A stretch of 23,482 nt of DNA, taken from NCBI GenBank assembly GCA_024401495.1, contig JAKSKW010000023.1, positions 1-23,482 on the forward strand, written 5' to 3'. Both the position numbers and the translations under genes were made by a program. Position 1 is the first letter of the stretch, and the number at the start of each line of letters is the position of its first letter. This document shows positions 7,809 through 15,774 of this stretch, piece after piece. The stretch comes from Paludibacteraceae bacterium. Lineage in GTDB: Bacteria; Bacteroidota; Bacteroidia; Bacteroidales; Paludibacteraceae. The notes beneath the pieces were generated by a model, which searched no databases, was not told the DNA's origin, and saw only the letters and a program-made list of their open reading frames with translations.

Positions 7809-9359
7809 TCACCTCTTTATTATTCTGTATCCTGGTTGTCTTTTTATTTCTTTCTTTCCATCTTCAGTAATTAGCTCAAAAGAGTTATTGCCTTTAGCTC
7901 GAATTGACACATACTCAGCAGGAAATAAAATTCTCTGAAAATAAATCATGCCATATCTATCTCCTTTCTTAAATACTCCACCATAATCATCTATAATTTC
8001 TCCTTCAGTCATTCGATATCCCCAAGTGGATAAAACGTATTTTTTTCCATTAACTTCAGCATTAATTCCAAGCACACTAATTAACCTAGATCCATCCCAA
8101 CATAAAGTATGGCCTAAAAAATTGCCATTTGAGTAAATGGTTATTGTCCCTCCATTTCCTTTTCGCAGATATTTCACATCCATATAGTCATAAGCAATTG
8201 TATCATATGAAACGCTATTATTTCTAAACAACACAACTCCATATTTGTTTCCTTTTTTCACAATAAAACTATATGGGAATATATACTCAGGAATGTAACA
8301 TGAGCCCAAAGCTTCTGTATCAGGTGCGTGGCTATCTTGGATATAATATATCTGATCATATATAAACGGGGTTATCTTTTTCTCTTTAGATGTGATAATT
8401 CCATATTTTCCATTTTTCTTTGCAATAAAAAAAGAATCAACACAAAAACTTAAATTTTGATACTTTAAAGGTATCAGCATTCTACAGTCTTCATCCAACA
8501 AACCATATTTGTTTTTTCTCTCTATTACATAATGGGAACTATATCTTTTATAAAAAAAACAATTTCTAAGTTTTAGATCTTCTATGAAATGCCATGTGGT
8601 ATCAAAAAAGCCTACAGCATCCCCCCTCTTTGCTAAAGCCCTGCCTGATTTGAATGGACAAATAGCATCGAACTTATCACTTATCGGTTCTCCTTTAGAC
8701 GTTGACAAACAATACTTGATAGACGGATCAATCCTTTCACAATCAATACCCCAAAGTAGACGTTTGGGATCTTCAATGAATATTTTTAAGTTATACGGAT
8801 TATGATTATTTATTAATTGGCATTTTGATACATTAAAATTGTTGATTATTCCACAAGTGTCTATTACGGTGATAATAGAATCCTCATCATCTATACGGAT
8901 AAATTTATACTTAACCGGCAGCACTAAACGTCCTTTCCTATTTATCATTCCAAATAGAGAATCTTTTGCCACAAAAGTTCTTTCGATACGGCGATTTTTA
9001 CAGTAAGAGGAATAATTGTCAAATTCAGCATCTAATACGATTTGGCCAAATTCGTCAGAAAATCCAATTTTATTATTTCTGCGAAAAACTTTCAGATAAC
9101 CGATACTATCAATTATCTCACTTGGTACGACAGTATCCTTTATCAATGAATCTGTCGAAATTTTACGTAAATAATCATCTAAAGAACTATTGTCGTCCGG
9201 ATCCATTCCTGTAAACTTGCATCGATCAAAAAGCATTTGAATATAATCTTCTTCTGTAATTTCTTGTGAGATAGGTTCTTCATTTTGTTCAGAATTACAA
9301 GAGACCAAAACCGCAATTGTTGCGATAAAATATATAATAAAAAGAACTACTTTTCTCAT
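7809..9359 (-). CDS. WG-repeat lipoprotein
   Basis: A 516-residue protein with a lipoprotein signal: MRKVV, a hydrophobic stretch, and a lipobox LVSC with Cys21 as the acylated residue. It should be anchored in an envelope membrane and face the periplasm or the outside. The rest holds about six or seven WG (KWG-like) repeats, each with a core such as KKNGKYGIITSKEKKITPF or RKNKYGLLDEDCRMLIP. Repeats of this type fold as beta-rich modules and are frequent in Bacteroidota surface proteins, but their ligands are mostly unknown. The gene stands alone, with a terminator behind it and no clear promoter ahead, and is visibly richer in A+T than the operons on both sides, which suggests separate origin. 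Confidence 0.85.
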   Translation of the reverse strand: MRKVVLFIIYFIATIAVLVSCNSEQNEEPISQEITEEDYIQMLFDRCKFTGMDPDDNSSLDDYLRKISTDSLIKDTVVPSEIIDSIGYLKVFRRNNKIGFSDEFGQIVLDAEFDNYSSYCKNRRIERTFVAKDSLFGMINRKGRLVLPVKYKFIRIDDEDSIITVIDTCGIINNFNVSKCQLINNHNPYNLKIFIEDPKRLLWGIDCERIDPSIKYCLSTSKGEPISDKFDAICPFKSGRALAKRGDAVGFFDTTWHFIEDLKLRNCFFYKRYSSHYVIERKNKYGLLDEDCRMLIPLKYQNLSFCVDSFFIAKKNGKYGIITSKEKKITPFIYDQIYYIQDSHAPDTEALGSCYIPEYIFPYSFIVKKGNKYGVVLFRNNSVSYDTIAYDYMDVKYLRKGNGGTITIYSNGNFLGHTLCWDGSRLISVLGINAEVNGKKYVLSTWGYRMTEGEIIDDYGGVFKKGDRYGMIYFQRILFPAEYVSIRAKGNNSFELITEDGKKEIKRQPGYRIIKR

Positions 9360-9585
9360 ATTTTACTTTATCATTAACACTTCTATCACTTAAACGAGAA
9401 TTTGATCCTTTGCTTATTAGGCATAGATTCCCCAAGTAATTAATACAATCTTCACAATTATTATCTTTGGCGAGATTGATAATTTTGAAGTATCTGACAG
9501 AATGAATTAGTAAACATCAGGACTATCATCTCGTAAAATTAAGTTTTTCAAAAGATTGTGCAAAATAAAGAAGCCGTTTTTCACA

Positions 9586-9618
9586 CAAAAAAAGAGACGC
9601 CGCATTTGCGACGTCTCT
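9586..9618 (-). terminator. Strong intrinsic terminator of the trx-rml-ppnP operon
   Basis: On the minus strand, AGAGACGTCGC (9618-9608) and GCGGCGTCTCT (9603-9593) form an 11-bp stem with one wobble and an AAAT loop, then seven T residues (9592-9586). It lies 51 nt below the ppnP stop. The interval up to the WG-repeat gene (9360-9585) shows no other feature. Confidence 0.88.
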
Positions 9619-9668
9619 ACAATCGATTGTGTAATTTGTATTAATCCTAATCTGCCTTAAATGCAGGC

Positions 9669-9950
9669 TTATTTATACAAACACAAGTATGGTGTGTCCT
9701 CTGTTGCTCTGCAACGGAATTTTACTCCCTTCTCAACAACAAAAGTCTCAAACTTCTTGTATGTCTTCCACTCTGTCTCGCCTGGCATCATAACCTCCAA
9801 CTTTCCAGATGTCACTGTCATGATCTCGATTGTTGATGTACCAAACTCATACTCTCCTGCTGCCATAACGCCGATTGTAGCGCGGCCTTCTGCACTTTCC
9901 AACGCAATGCTCTTTACATTACCGTCGAAATACTCATTCGTCTTAAACAT
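9669..9950 (-). CDS. ppnP: Pyrimidine/purine nucleoside phosphorylase (PpnP, YaiE family)
   Basis: A 93-residue single-domain cupin, the same size as E. coli PpnP (94 residues). Recognisable segments are the N-terminal VKSIAL, GVMAAGEYEFGTSTIEIMTV, and GETEWKTYKKFETFVV. The family (formerly DUF1255) splits purine and pyrimidine nucleosides with phosphate to a free base and ribose 1-phosphate in the cytoplasm. It begins 3 nt after rmlD and is the last gene of the operon. A metabolic link to dTDP-rhamnose is not obvious; it may simply share the transcript. Confidence 0.9.
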   Translation of the reverse strand: MFKTNEYFDGNVKSIALESAEGRATIGVMAAGEYEFGTSTIEIMTVTSGKLEVMMPGETEWKTYKKFETFVVEKGVKFRCRATEDTPYLCLYK

Positions 9951-9953
9951 GAT

Positions 9954-10808
9954 TTATTTAGCTAATAAAATTTTCATACATTTTTCAAGCGACTCTGTCC
10001 AGTATGGCACTGCGGCGCCTGCCTCAGCAATCTTTCTCTTGCTCAACACGCTGTATGCTGGGCGCTCCGCTGGTGTAGGATACTCGTAGCTCTCGATAGC
10101 GTGAAGTCTTGCCTTGCATCCTGCCAACTTGAAGATATACTTTGTAAAGTCGAACCAGCTTGCCACTCCGTCGTTTGTGTAGTGGTAAACCTCGCAACCC
10201 TTGATGCCTTTGTTGACCAAGTGCATGATAGCCTCAGCCAAATCAGTGGCGTATGTTGGTGTGCCGACCTGATCGTAGACAACACTCACGGCTTCACGCT
10301 CGTTGCCCAAACGAATCATTGTCTTCACGAAATTGTTGCCAAACTCACTGTAAAGCCATGCTGTACGCACGATCGCAGCGTCGCAACCAACCTCACGGAC
10401 AAGGTTCTCTCCGCTCAATTTTGTACGTCCGTATGCTCCAAGTGGCGACGTCGGATCACTCTCCTTCAACGGTGTGTTCATCTTGCCATTGAAAACGTAG
10501 TCTGTAGAGACGTGAACGAACTTAGCTCCCAACTCTTTGGCTACGACTGCCAAATTGCCTGGGCCGACGGCGTTGATCTTATGAGCGATATCCTCATTGC
10601 TCTCTGCCTTGTTCACATCTGTATATGCTGCGCAGTTGATGATAACCTCTGCCTTCGCATTCTTCAAAATTGTTCTTAGTGATTCCAAATCAGTGATATC
10701 CACCTCTGGCATATCAGTGAATGTGAAATTATGCTGAGGATAGTTGGCTGAAATCTTTCTGAAAGAGTTACCAAGCTGACCGTTTCCTCCTGTAACAAAA
10801 ATATTCAT
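9954..10808 (-). CDS. rmlD: dTDP-4-dehydrorhamnose reductase
   Basis: A 284-residue short-chain dehydrogenase/reductase of normal RmlD length. The nucleotide-binding loop is TGGNGQLG (6-13), followed by STDYVFNG (101-108) and the catalytic YGRTK with Tyr126 and Lys130. RmlD reduces dTDP-4-dehydro-L-rhamnose with NAD(P)H, the last step in making dTDP-L-rhamnose for surface polysaccharides. The gene starts 9 nt after rmlC and stops 3 nt before ppnP, so all belong to one transcript. Confidence 0.95.
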   Translation of the reverse strand: MNIFVTGGNGQLGNSFRKISANYPQHNFTFTDMPEVDITDLESLRTILKNAKAEVIINCAAYTDVNKAESNEDIAHKINAVGPGNLAVVAKELGAKFVHVSTDYVFNGKMNTPLKESDPTSPLGAYGRTKLSGENLVREVGCDAAIVRTAWLYSEFGNNFVKTMIRLGNEREAVSVVYDQVGTPTYATDLAEAIMHLVNKGIKGCEVYHYTNDGVASWFDFTKYIFKLAGCKARLHAIESYEYPTPAERPAYSVLSKRKIAEAGAAVPYWTESLEKCMKILLAK

Positions 10809-10817
10809 ATCTGACTA

Positions 10818-11366
10818 TTAGAATACCTCAGCGTCCTTTAGCAAAGGATGCTTTGTGTCTTTTTCTGATAATAAAAACTCGCAATCCAACTTAGGCCACT
10901 CGATTCCGACCTGTGGATCATTATACATGATGCCAGCGTCTGCATGTGGAGCATACACATTATCTACCTTGTATGTGAACACAGCCTCATCGCTCAACAC
11001 CAAGAATCCATGAGCAAAACCACGCGGGATGAAAAGCTGACGGTTGTTATCCTCAGTTAGTTCGACAGCAACATACTTTCCGAATGTAGGAGATGATTTT
11101 CTGATGTCGACAGCAACGTCAAGGACTGCACCTTTGACAACACGCACAAGTTTAGCCTGAGAAGCGTCGCCCTTCTGGTAATGAAGACCTCTAAGAACGC
11201 CCTTCGACGACTTTGACTGATTCTCCTGTACAAACTCTACATGATGGCCGATATGCTCGTCAAACTCTGCCTGTTTGAACGACTCATAGAAATAACCTCT
11301 ACTATCACCAAACACCTTTGGCTCAATAACAAACACGCCTTCTACTGGCTGCTCTATATAATTCAT
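10818..11366 (-). CDS. rmlC: dTDP-4-dehydrorhamnose 3,5-epimerase
   Basis: A 182-residue cupin-fold epimerase of usual RmlC length. Family motifs are [10 protein letters not shown] near residues 21-30, FVQENQSKS (45-53), and RGLHYQ with the catalytic His62, then [16 protein letters not shown] and IPRGFAHGF. It inverts C3 and C5 of dTDP-4-dehydro-6-deoxyglucose. The ATG overlaps the rmlA stop (ATGA), which indicates coupled translation. No rmlB is seen here, so the substrate must come from an enzyme encoded elsewhere. Confidence 0.95.
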   Translation of the reverse strand: MNYIEQPVEGVFVIEPKVFGDSRGYFYESFKQAEFDEHIGHHVEFVQENQSKSSKGVLRGLHYQKGDASQAKLVRVVKGAVLDVAVDIRKSSPTFGKYVAVELTEDNNRQLFIPRGFAHGFLVLSDEAVFTYKVDNVYAPHADAGIMYNDPQVGIEWPKLDCEFLLSEKDTKHPLLKDAEVF

Positions 11367-12235
11367 AGTTTATTATTAATCAACGAAATAATATATTGTC
11401 CGTATTTAGTCTGTTTCAATGCAGTTCCCAAGTCGAGCAACTGCTGGTCTGAGATCCAACCGTTACGCCATGCGATCTCCTCGATACATGCCACGTAGAA
11501 TCCCTGACGGTTTTGGATTGTCTCAACAAAGTTGGAAGCCTCAAGCAAAGAGTCGCAGTTTCCTGTGTCGAGCCAAGCGAAACCACGTCCGAAAAGTTCA
11601 ACTTTTAGAGTACCCTCCTGCAAGTAAGTCTTGTTCAAATCTGTGATCTCATACTCACCTCTTGCGCTTGGTTTCAATTCATTAGCTCTTTTGCAGACGG
11701 TGCTATCGTAGAAATACAAACCTGGCACAGCGTAGTTGCTCTTAGGCTGAGCAGGCTTCTCCTCCAATGAAGTCACCTTACCAGTCTCGTCGAAACCAAC
11801 CACACCGTATGCTCTTGGATCCTTAACATAATATCCGAACACAACAGCACCAGTCTTGATCTGTGCTGCCTTCTTAAGCATAGTGGAGAAGTTTGCGCCA
11901 TAGAACATGTTGTCACCAAGGATCAAGCAAGCGTCGTCGCCAGCAAGGAACTCCTCGCCAAGCACAAAAGCCTGGGCCAAACCGTTTGGTTTTTCCTGTA
12001 CCTTATATGCGAAACGCATTCCAAGGGAAGAACCGTCGCCAAGCAACTGCTCGAACATAGGCAAATCTCTTGGAGTAGAAATAATCAAAACTTCCTTGAT
12101 TCCAGCCAACATCAAAGTCGACAATGGATAATAGATCATAGGCTTATCATAAACAGGCATAATCTGCTTGCTTATAGCCTTAGATAATGGGAAAAGGCGA
12201 GTAGCACTGCCACCCGCCAAAATTATACCTTTCAT
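11363..12235 (-). CDS. rmlA: Glucose-1-phosphate thymidylyltransferase
   Basis: A 290-residue nucleotidyltransferase, full length for RmlA. It begins [17 protein letters not shown], the nucleotide-binding signature (usually GGSGTR; here Ala replaces the Gly), followed by [27 protein letters not shown] and LGDNMFYG, which bind substrate and metal. It joins dTTP and glucose 1-phosphate to give dTDP-glucose, the first step to dTDP-L-rhamnose. Its ATG overlaps the thioredoxin stop by one base (TAATG), and its stop overlaps the rmlC start. Confidence 0.96.
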   Translation of the reverse strand: MKGIILAGGSATRLFPLSKAISKQIMPVYDKPMIYYPLSTLMLAGIKEVLIISTPRDLPMFEQLLGDGSSLGMRFAYKVQEKPNGLAQAFVLGEEFLAGDDACLILGDNMFYGANFSTMLKKAAQIKTGAVVFGYYVKDPRAYGVVGFDETGKVTSLEEKPAQPKSNYAVPGLYFYDSTVCKRANELKPSARGEYEITDLNKTYLQEGTLKVELFGRGFAWLDTGNCDSLLEASNFVETIQNRQGFYVACIEEIAWRNGWISDQQLLDLGTALKQTKYGQYIISLINNKL

Positions 12236-12669
12236 TACTTTTTCAACAAGACCGTTTTAATAGCGTTTTCCAACTCTGCCTCTGGCAATGCTCCTCGGTT
12301 TGCCTGAGGCTCACCGTTCACTGGAACAAAAATCAAAAGCGGAATGCTTGTAGCTCCAAAAGCCTGCGCCAACTCCTTGTTCTTATCGACGTCGATCTTG
12401 TAGACATCGATCTGATCCTTATACTTAACTGACAAGTTGTCCAAGAACGGAGAAATTGTACGGCAAGGTCCACACCATGTAGCATAAAAATCAATCACAC
12501 ATGGTTTCTTTCCTTTATACTGCCAAGTTGAACTATTGACGAAATCACAAATCTGAGCACGGAACTCATCCTGATTGATATGCTTTACCATTGAATTCTG
12601 TGCAGCCACAAACGAGCTTGTTGTGAACAACAAAGCAAGTGTAGCGAATATTTTAGCCATTGTTTTCAT
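12235..12669 (-). CDS. Secreted thioredoxin-family protein, first gene of the rml operon
   Basis: A 144-residue protein with an N-terminal signal peptide ([19 protein letters not shown], likely cut after FVAA near residue 23) and a thioredoxin fold holding the redox motif WCGPC at 65-69 and the cis-proline in ATSIPLL. It should work as a disulfide oxidoreductase in the periplasm. The segment after the signal peptide up to about residue 50 resembles the start of Bacteroidota thioredoxins. It heads the rml operon with a one-base overlap to rmlA, an unusual partner that may reflect shared expression rather than function. M4 is an alternative start. Confidence 0.9.
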   Translation of the reverse strand: MKTMAKIFATLALLFTTSSFVAAQNSMVKHINQDEFRAQICDFVNSSTWQYKGKKPCVIDFYATWCGPCRTISPFLDNLSVKYKDQIDVYKIDVDKNKELAQAFGATSIPLLIFVPVNGEPQANRGALPEAELENAIKTVLLKK

Positions 12670-12717
12670 ATCGTTAATTGTTTTTCAAAAAAACATCGAT
12701 TTTTAATTCTTCGGGGT

Positions 12718-12725
12718 CAAAGATA
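12718..12725 (-). promoter_or_regulatory. Putative -7 element for the trx-rmlA-rmlC-rmlD-ppnP operon
   Basis: TATCTTTG on the minus strand (12725-12718) matches TAnnTTTG and would start transcription some 40 nt before the thioredoxin ATG. The upstream TTTG (12741-12738) is only 12 nt away, so the -33 part is poor. Confidence 0.5.
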
Positions 12726-12850
12726 GTGCTAAATGTTCAAAATGGAATTAAATATTTTGATTTTTCTACTTTCAAAAACAAATAAATGTTAACGCACAAA
12801 CAAATCATATTGTATTTCAACGTCTTAACAAACACATGAATTTATATTAA

Positions 12851-12881
12851 TTTCAAATTCCAACATTAATTAGTATATTTG
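12851..12881 (+). promoter_or_regulatory. Promoter of the DjlA-like gene
   Basis: TTTC (12851-12854), 19 nt, then TATATTTG (12874-12881) fits the Bacteroidetes promoter with one mismatch in the -33 element. It lies about 30 nt ahead of the ATG, so the leader is very short. It is divergent from the rml operon promoter. Confidence 0.6.
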
Positions 12882-12914
12882 CATAACAATATGTAAGTCT
12901 ACATCATTTTAATT

Positions 12915-13874
12915 ATGAGCATAAAATTTAACAAGGCAAGTATCATAGGGGCAGTCATAGGATTGTTATTTGGAGGGCCCATTGGGGCAGTCATTGGTTT
13001 TGTGACAGCAAACCTAGTATTTTCAGATACCGATTCTTCTGACGAATTTGAAAGAGGCGACGAAAGCAACGATTTAGACTTCAAATACTGCATCCTCGCT
13101 CTCCTTGGAGAAGTGATGAATGCAGACACCAAACAGATGAGCTGTGAATTGGACAGAGTCAAGGCTACAATCCGTCGTTACTATAAGACAGAAAGCGAGC
13201 AGAAAGAGGCTCTCAAGAAATTCCAAACCATCCTTAAAAACAGACACAACATTAATGCAGTCTGCAGTAAAATCAACAAACGCTTCAACTATATCGCGAA
13301 GTCGGAGCTTGTCATGGAGTTGCTTGCTGTGGCTTACGCCGACGACCAATTCGAGCAAAATGAGGAGGAGACAATCAAAAAAATCACCAAAGAGCTGAAC
13401 ATCACGCCTGGCGAGTACAAAAGTATCTATATGCTGTTTATGAAAAAATACAAGCAGGGATACTACAGCAGCGGCGGTCATTCTCAACAGTCTTCATATA
13501 ATAATACAAACAATTCATCCCACTCAAATAGCAGTAACAACTCATCTTACTCTGGATACAACTCAAATTCATACTCCAACCAGAACAACAATAGAGGATA
13601 TAATAGCAGCAACTCAAGTAATAGTAATAGCAATAGCAGCAACAATTACAGAAGATCAAGCGGAGTATCCGTCAGCGAAGCCTACGACATTCTTGGTGTG
13701 TCAGGAAATGCGTCGGATGCGGAGGTCAAGAAAGCTTACCGTGCGTTGGCTATGCAATACCATCCTGATAGAGTATCTGGTTTGGGCGACGAGGCTGTCC
13801 GCCAAGCTACCGAGTCTATGCGTCAAATCAACGCTGCATGGGATGTGTTGAAGGAAGCAAGAGGAATGAAATAA
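12915..13874 (+). CDS. DjlA-like membrane J-domain protein with TerB-like domain
   Basis: A 319-residue protein in four parts. There is an N-terminal glycine-rich membrane segment (IIGAVIGLLFGGPIGAVIGF, about 10-30), then a helical TerB/DjlA-like domain (about 55-172) with LLAVAYADDQFEQNEE, typical of the acidic helix pairs of that fold. A low-complexity linker of Ser, Asn, Tyr and Gly follows (about 175-247), then a C-terminal J domain with the HPD motif at 283-285. The order matches E. coli DjlA, an inner-membrane co-chaperone that stimulates DnaK, though DjlA has a different linker. It is the only clear plus-strand protein gene. TerB domains also occur in Ter systems, but a link with the operon at 203-7292 is only speculative. 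Confidence 0.88.
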   Translation: MSIKFNKASIIGAVIGLLFGGPIGAVIGFVTANLVFSDTDSSDEFERGDESNDLDFKYCILALLGEVMNADTKQMSCELDRVKATIRRYYKTESEQKEALKKFQTILKNRHNINAVCSKINKRFNYIAKSELVMELLAVAYADDQFEQNEEETIKKITKELNITPGEYKSIYMLFMKKYKQGYYSSGGHSQQSSYNNTNNSSHSNSSNNSSYSGYNSNSYSNQNNNRGYNSSNSSNSNSNSSNNYRRSSGVSVSEAYDILGVSGNASDAEVKKAYRALAMQYHPDRVSGLGDEAVRQATESMRQINAAWDVLKEARGMK

Positions 13875-13876
13875 AT

Positions 13877-13943
13877 TTTTATTTTCCTCCCATCAAATAC
13901 CAACTTGATTTGTCGGCATGACATCGCTTATCTTTGAATTTAT
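13877..13943. repeat. Copy 1 of a 67-bp direct repeat: displaced 3' end of porP
   Basis: Matches 14622-14688 at 64 of 67 positions and in the same orientation. Read on the minus strand it encodes the same tail as the PorP protein, KFKDKRCHADKSSWYLMGGK and stop. The three differences are all third-position synonymous changes. It begins 2 bp after the DjlA-like gene's stop and is not attached to any porP-like sequence upstream. Confidence 0.92.
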
Positions 13944-13966
13944 TTAACGCTTGTTTAAATTCCCTT

Positions 13967-14515
13967 TTATATTCCCAGACTTCCTTTAAAGACGATTTTT
14001 GACACACCTTTCTTATATATAGCCCTTTTACTAGTATTTGCAAATGGATCAATATAAGGACGTAAGCCAACGTCTTGATTGGGGAATAGCCATTTCATAA
14101 TGGAAGCAAAGATTAATCCAAAATCATCTTTTGTCAGCAATTCAGGTGTATAGCTATAAGAATCTACAGAAAAAGGTTTTAATGATTTGTCATAGGCTTT
14201 CACTTTCGTTTTTAATTTGTTTTGTACTCTACCACCATTTCCTTCGAAAAATTTCGGGACATAAAATTCAATACTCAAATTGGCGAATTCTTCTTGTGAT
14301 GGATTGGGAGTATTCTCTTTAATCATACGATACAAATCAGGACGATGATCACTAATTCTGAAGATCTGCATCGGCACACAACCTAGTCTATCCTTATAAA
14401 TATAAAACGAGACAGTCTGCGTACTCTCAACAATACGACCATTCAATGCTCGGATATTTATCAGGTTTTCGAAAAAAGATTTGAATTCTGATAAAATTTG
14501 TTTAACATCTATCAT
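13967..14515 (-). CDS. Hypothetical protein in a 745-bp unit flanked by direct repeats
   Basis: A 182-residue protein I do not recognise. The frame is open upstream to 14593, but the ATG at 14515 gives a cleaner start (MIDVKQILSEFKSFFENLIN). There is no signal peptide or membrane segment; the composition is mixed alpha/beta with many aromatic and basic residues, and a motif such as IEFYVPKFFEGNGGRVQNK may be useful for searches. The gene is more AT-rich than the rml operon. It lies between two copies of the 3' end of porP, so it may have arrived as a small inserted unit. No promoter is obvious, and it could be read through from porP if the hairpin at 14599-14620 leaks. Confidence 0.65.
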   Translation of the reverse strand: MIDVKQILSEFKSFFENLINIRALNGRIVESTQTVSFYIYKDRLGCVPMQIFRISDHRPDLYRMIKENTPNPSQEEFANLSIEFYVPKFFEGNGGRVQNKLKTKVKAYDKSLKPFSVDSYSYTPELLTKDDFGLIFASIMKWLFPNQDVGLRPYIDPFANTSKRAIYKKGVSKIVFKGSLGI

Positions 14516-14598
14516 AAAATTTGTTTGTTTATTGGTTAATGTGTAATTTTGCTTCCATAATAATTGAATGCAAGGCGGTTCGCTTACTTTCAATATTT

Positions 14599-14630
14599 AG
14601 GGATGTGTTGACACATCCCTCTTTTATTTT
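14599..14630. terminator. Perfect hairpin just after porP
   Basis: AGGGATGTG (14599-14607) and CACATCCCT (14612-14620) form a 9-bp stem with a TTGA loop. It begins 4 nt after the porP stop on the minus strand, but the T-rich run (CTTTTATTTT) lies on the plus-strand side. It may thus end transcription arriving from the left as well as shielding porP mRNA. Confidence 0.65.
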
Positions 14631-14688
14631 CCTCCCATCAAATACCAGCTTGATTTGTCGGCATGGCATCGTTTATCTTTGAATTTAT
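14622..14688. repeat. Copy 2 of the 67-bp direct repeat: 3' end of porP in place
   Basis: Forms the last 20 codons and stop of the porP gene. It begins at the final beta-strand and covers the C-terminal tail. It pairs with 13877-13943 (64 of 67 identical); the distance between copies is 745 bp. Confidence 0.92.
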
Positions 14689-15634
14689 ACTCGAGGATGA
14701 TCTCATGCGTGGAGAATGGCGACGCGAAATCTCCATGCACCACTAAATCAAAACTGTATCCGAGGTAGAGATGCTCACCAAGCCCTACTCCTGCATTGAT
14801 AATCAGATCTGTAGATCCTCCACCCACCAGACTATGTCTGCAACTAATACCTCCAGCCCACGCGTCGGCTTCCTTATTCTTTGCTTTGATAAGTGCGACG
14901 TGGATTTCTCCCTGCAATCGGTCGGAGTCATACAACTGAGCCATTCCTCCAGCGTATAAATGGAGTCTTCTCAATGTGGGACGACGGTAGGATCCATAAA
15001 GGTAGAAGGCATTGACTGTGATTCGTCGATCCTGACGCGTCAACCAATCCTCCATATTTTTTGCCGCTATGCCGACGGTGGTCTCTCCATCCTCTGTTCC
15101 TACAATTCGTCGTTTATGAATCCACTCCACACCAAAACTGAAATTAGGATTCACCTCATTGCCATCATACAAAAACGCGTCATCCATGTCGTCGGCAGAA
15201 ATCTTCGTCACATCCTTCTGCTGGACTACCGCACCACCCTCCAAACCAAGATTGACTCTGTCGTTGTCGGAGCCAAGACTGAATATATAATTGCCATCAA
15301 TCTTTACCGTTGAGGTATAACCTGCCCTATCCACCTGCATCTTTCCACCAAACAACGATCTCAAATTTGGCTTATATCGGCTAAAACTACCCCAGAACGA
15401 GAGTGGTTGGCCCTCATAACCAATCTGCTGCATTCTGCCAAGCAGAGACGCATGCGTCATCGGCACAAGGTATGATGGAGAGAACGGAGACCTGTCGGTC
15501 CAGAAATGAAGGGCATTGGCATCCGTCTGAGCGGAAGCATTAACTGTGAATAGCGAATAAATAAAGATGACGAACCATCTCTTTCCGATTTTTTTGCAAC
15601 TGTTAAATATCATATTTATATTTTTAAGTTTCAT
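14624..15634 (-). CDS. PorP/SprF-family type IX secretion outer-membrane protein
   Basis: A 336-residue protein with a signal peptide (hydrophobic stretch about 19-31, likely cut after NASA at 35). It then shows alternating strands and a SPFSPSYLVPMTHASLLGRMQQIGYEGQ-like start, typical of PorP/SprF proteins (about 300-340 residues), where a conserved N-terminal segment leads into a membrane barrel. SprF-like proteins help deliver type-B T9SS cargo such as the adhesin SprB to the cell surface, and the giant type-B protein gene is upstream on the same strand. The terminal strand HEIILEYKF is followed by an 18-residue tail, KDKRCHADKSSWYLMGGK, not expected after a barrel end. Starts at 15634 and 15613 are both possible; neither has a clear ribosome-binding site. 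Confidence 0.85.
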   Translation of the reverse strand: MKLKNINMIFNSCKKIGKRWFVIFIYSLFTVNASAQTDANALHFWTDRSPFSPSYLVPMTHASLLGRMQQIGYEGQPLSFWGSFSRYKPNLRSLFGGKMQVDRAGYTSTVKIDGNYIFSLGSDNDRVNLGLEGGAVVQQKDVTKISADDMDDAFLYDGNEVNPNFSFGVEWIHKRRIVGTEDGETTVGIAAKNMEDWLTRQDRRITVNAFYLYGSYRRPTLRRLHLYAGGMAQLYDSDRLQGEIHVALIKAKNKEADAWAGGISCRHSLVGGGSTDLIINAGVGLGEHLYLGYSFDLVVHGDFASPFSTHEIILEYKFKDKRCHADKSSWYLMGGK

Positions 15635-15679
15635 TTATTGAAAATAGCACTAATGCTGTGAACATCATGCTTAGATTTA

Positions 15680-15768
15680 GCACTGAAAGTGCGATATCTC
15701 ACAGCCCAGGGCAAGCGAAGCGACACCCTGGGTCAGCAATAAGATTTAGAGATTCGCCCTGAAAGGGC
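15680..15768. repeat. Left REP cluster of the RAYT unit
   Basis: Three hairpins in a row: GCACT-GAA-AGTGC (15680-15692), CCCAGGG (15705-15711) with CCCTGGG (15726-15732) around an inner GCGAAGC, and GCCCT-GAA-AGGGC (15756-15768). The first and third share the core CTGAAAG with different but still complementary arms. The third lies 7 nt after the transposase stop and may also act in ending the transcript. Confidence 0.88.
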
Positions 15769-15774
15769 AGAATC

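Noticed and set aside
13879..14070. A 63-residue minus-strand frame ending in the PorP tail peptide
   Set aside because: Only the last 20 residues match PorP; the upstream part overlaps the unknown gene in another frame and does not resemble a barrel strand, so the match is a displaced gene end, not a gene.
14096..14566. An inverted pair of about 14 bp (TTTGCTTCCATAAT-like) near both ends of the unknown gene
   Set aside because: It has a mismatch, does not coincide with the 67-bp repeat ends, and is short enough to be chance in AT-rich DNA.
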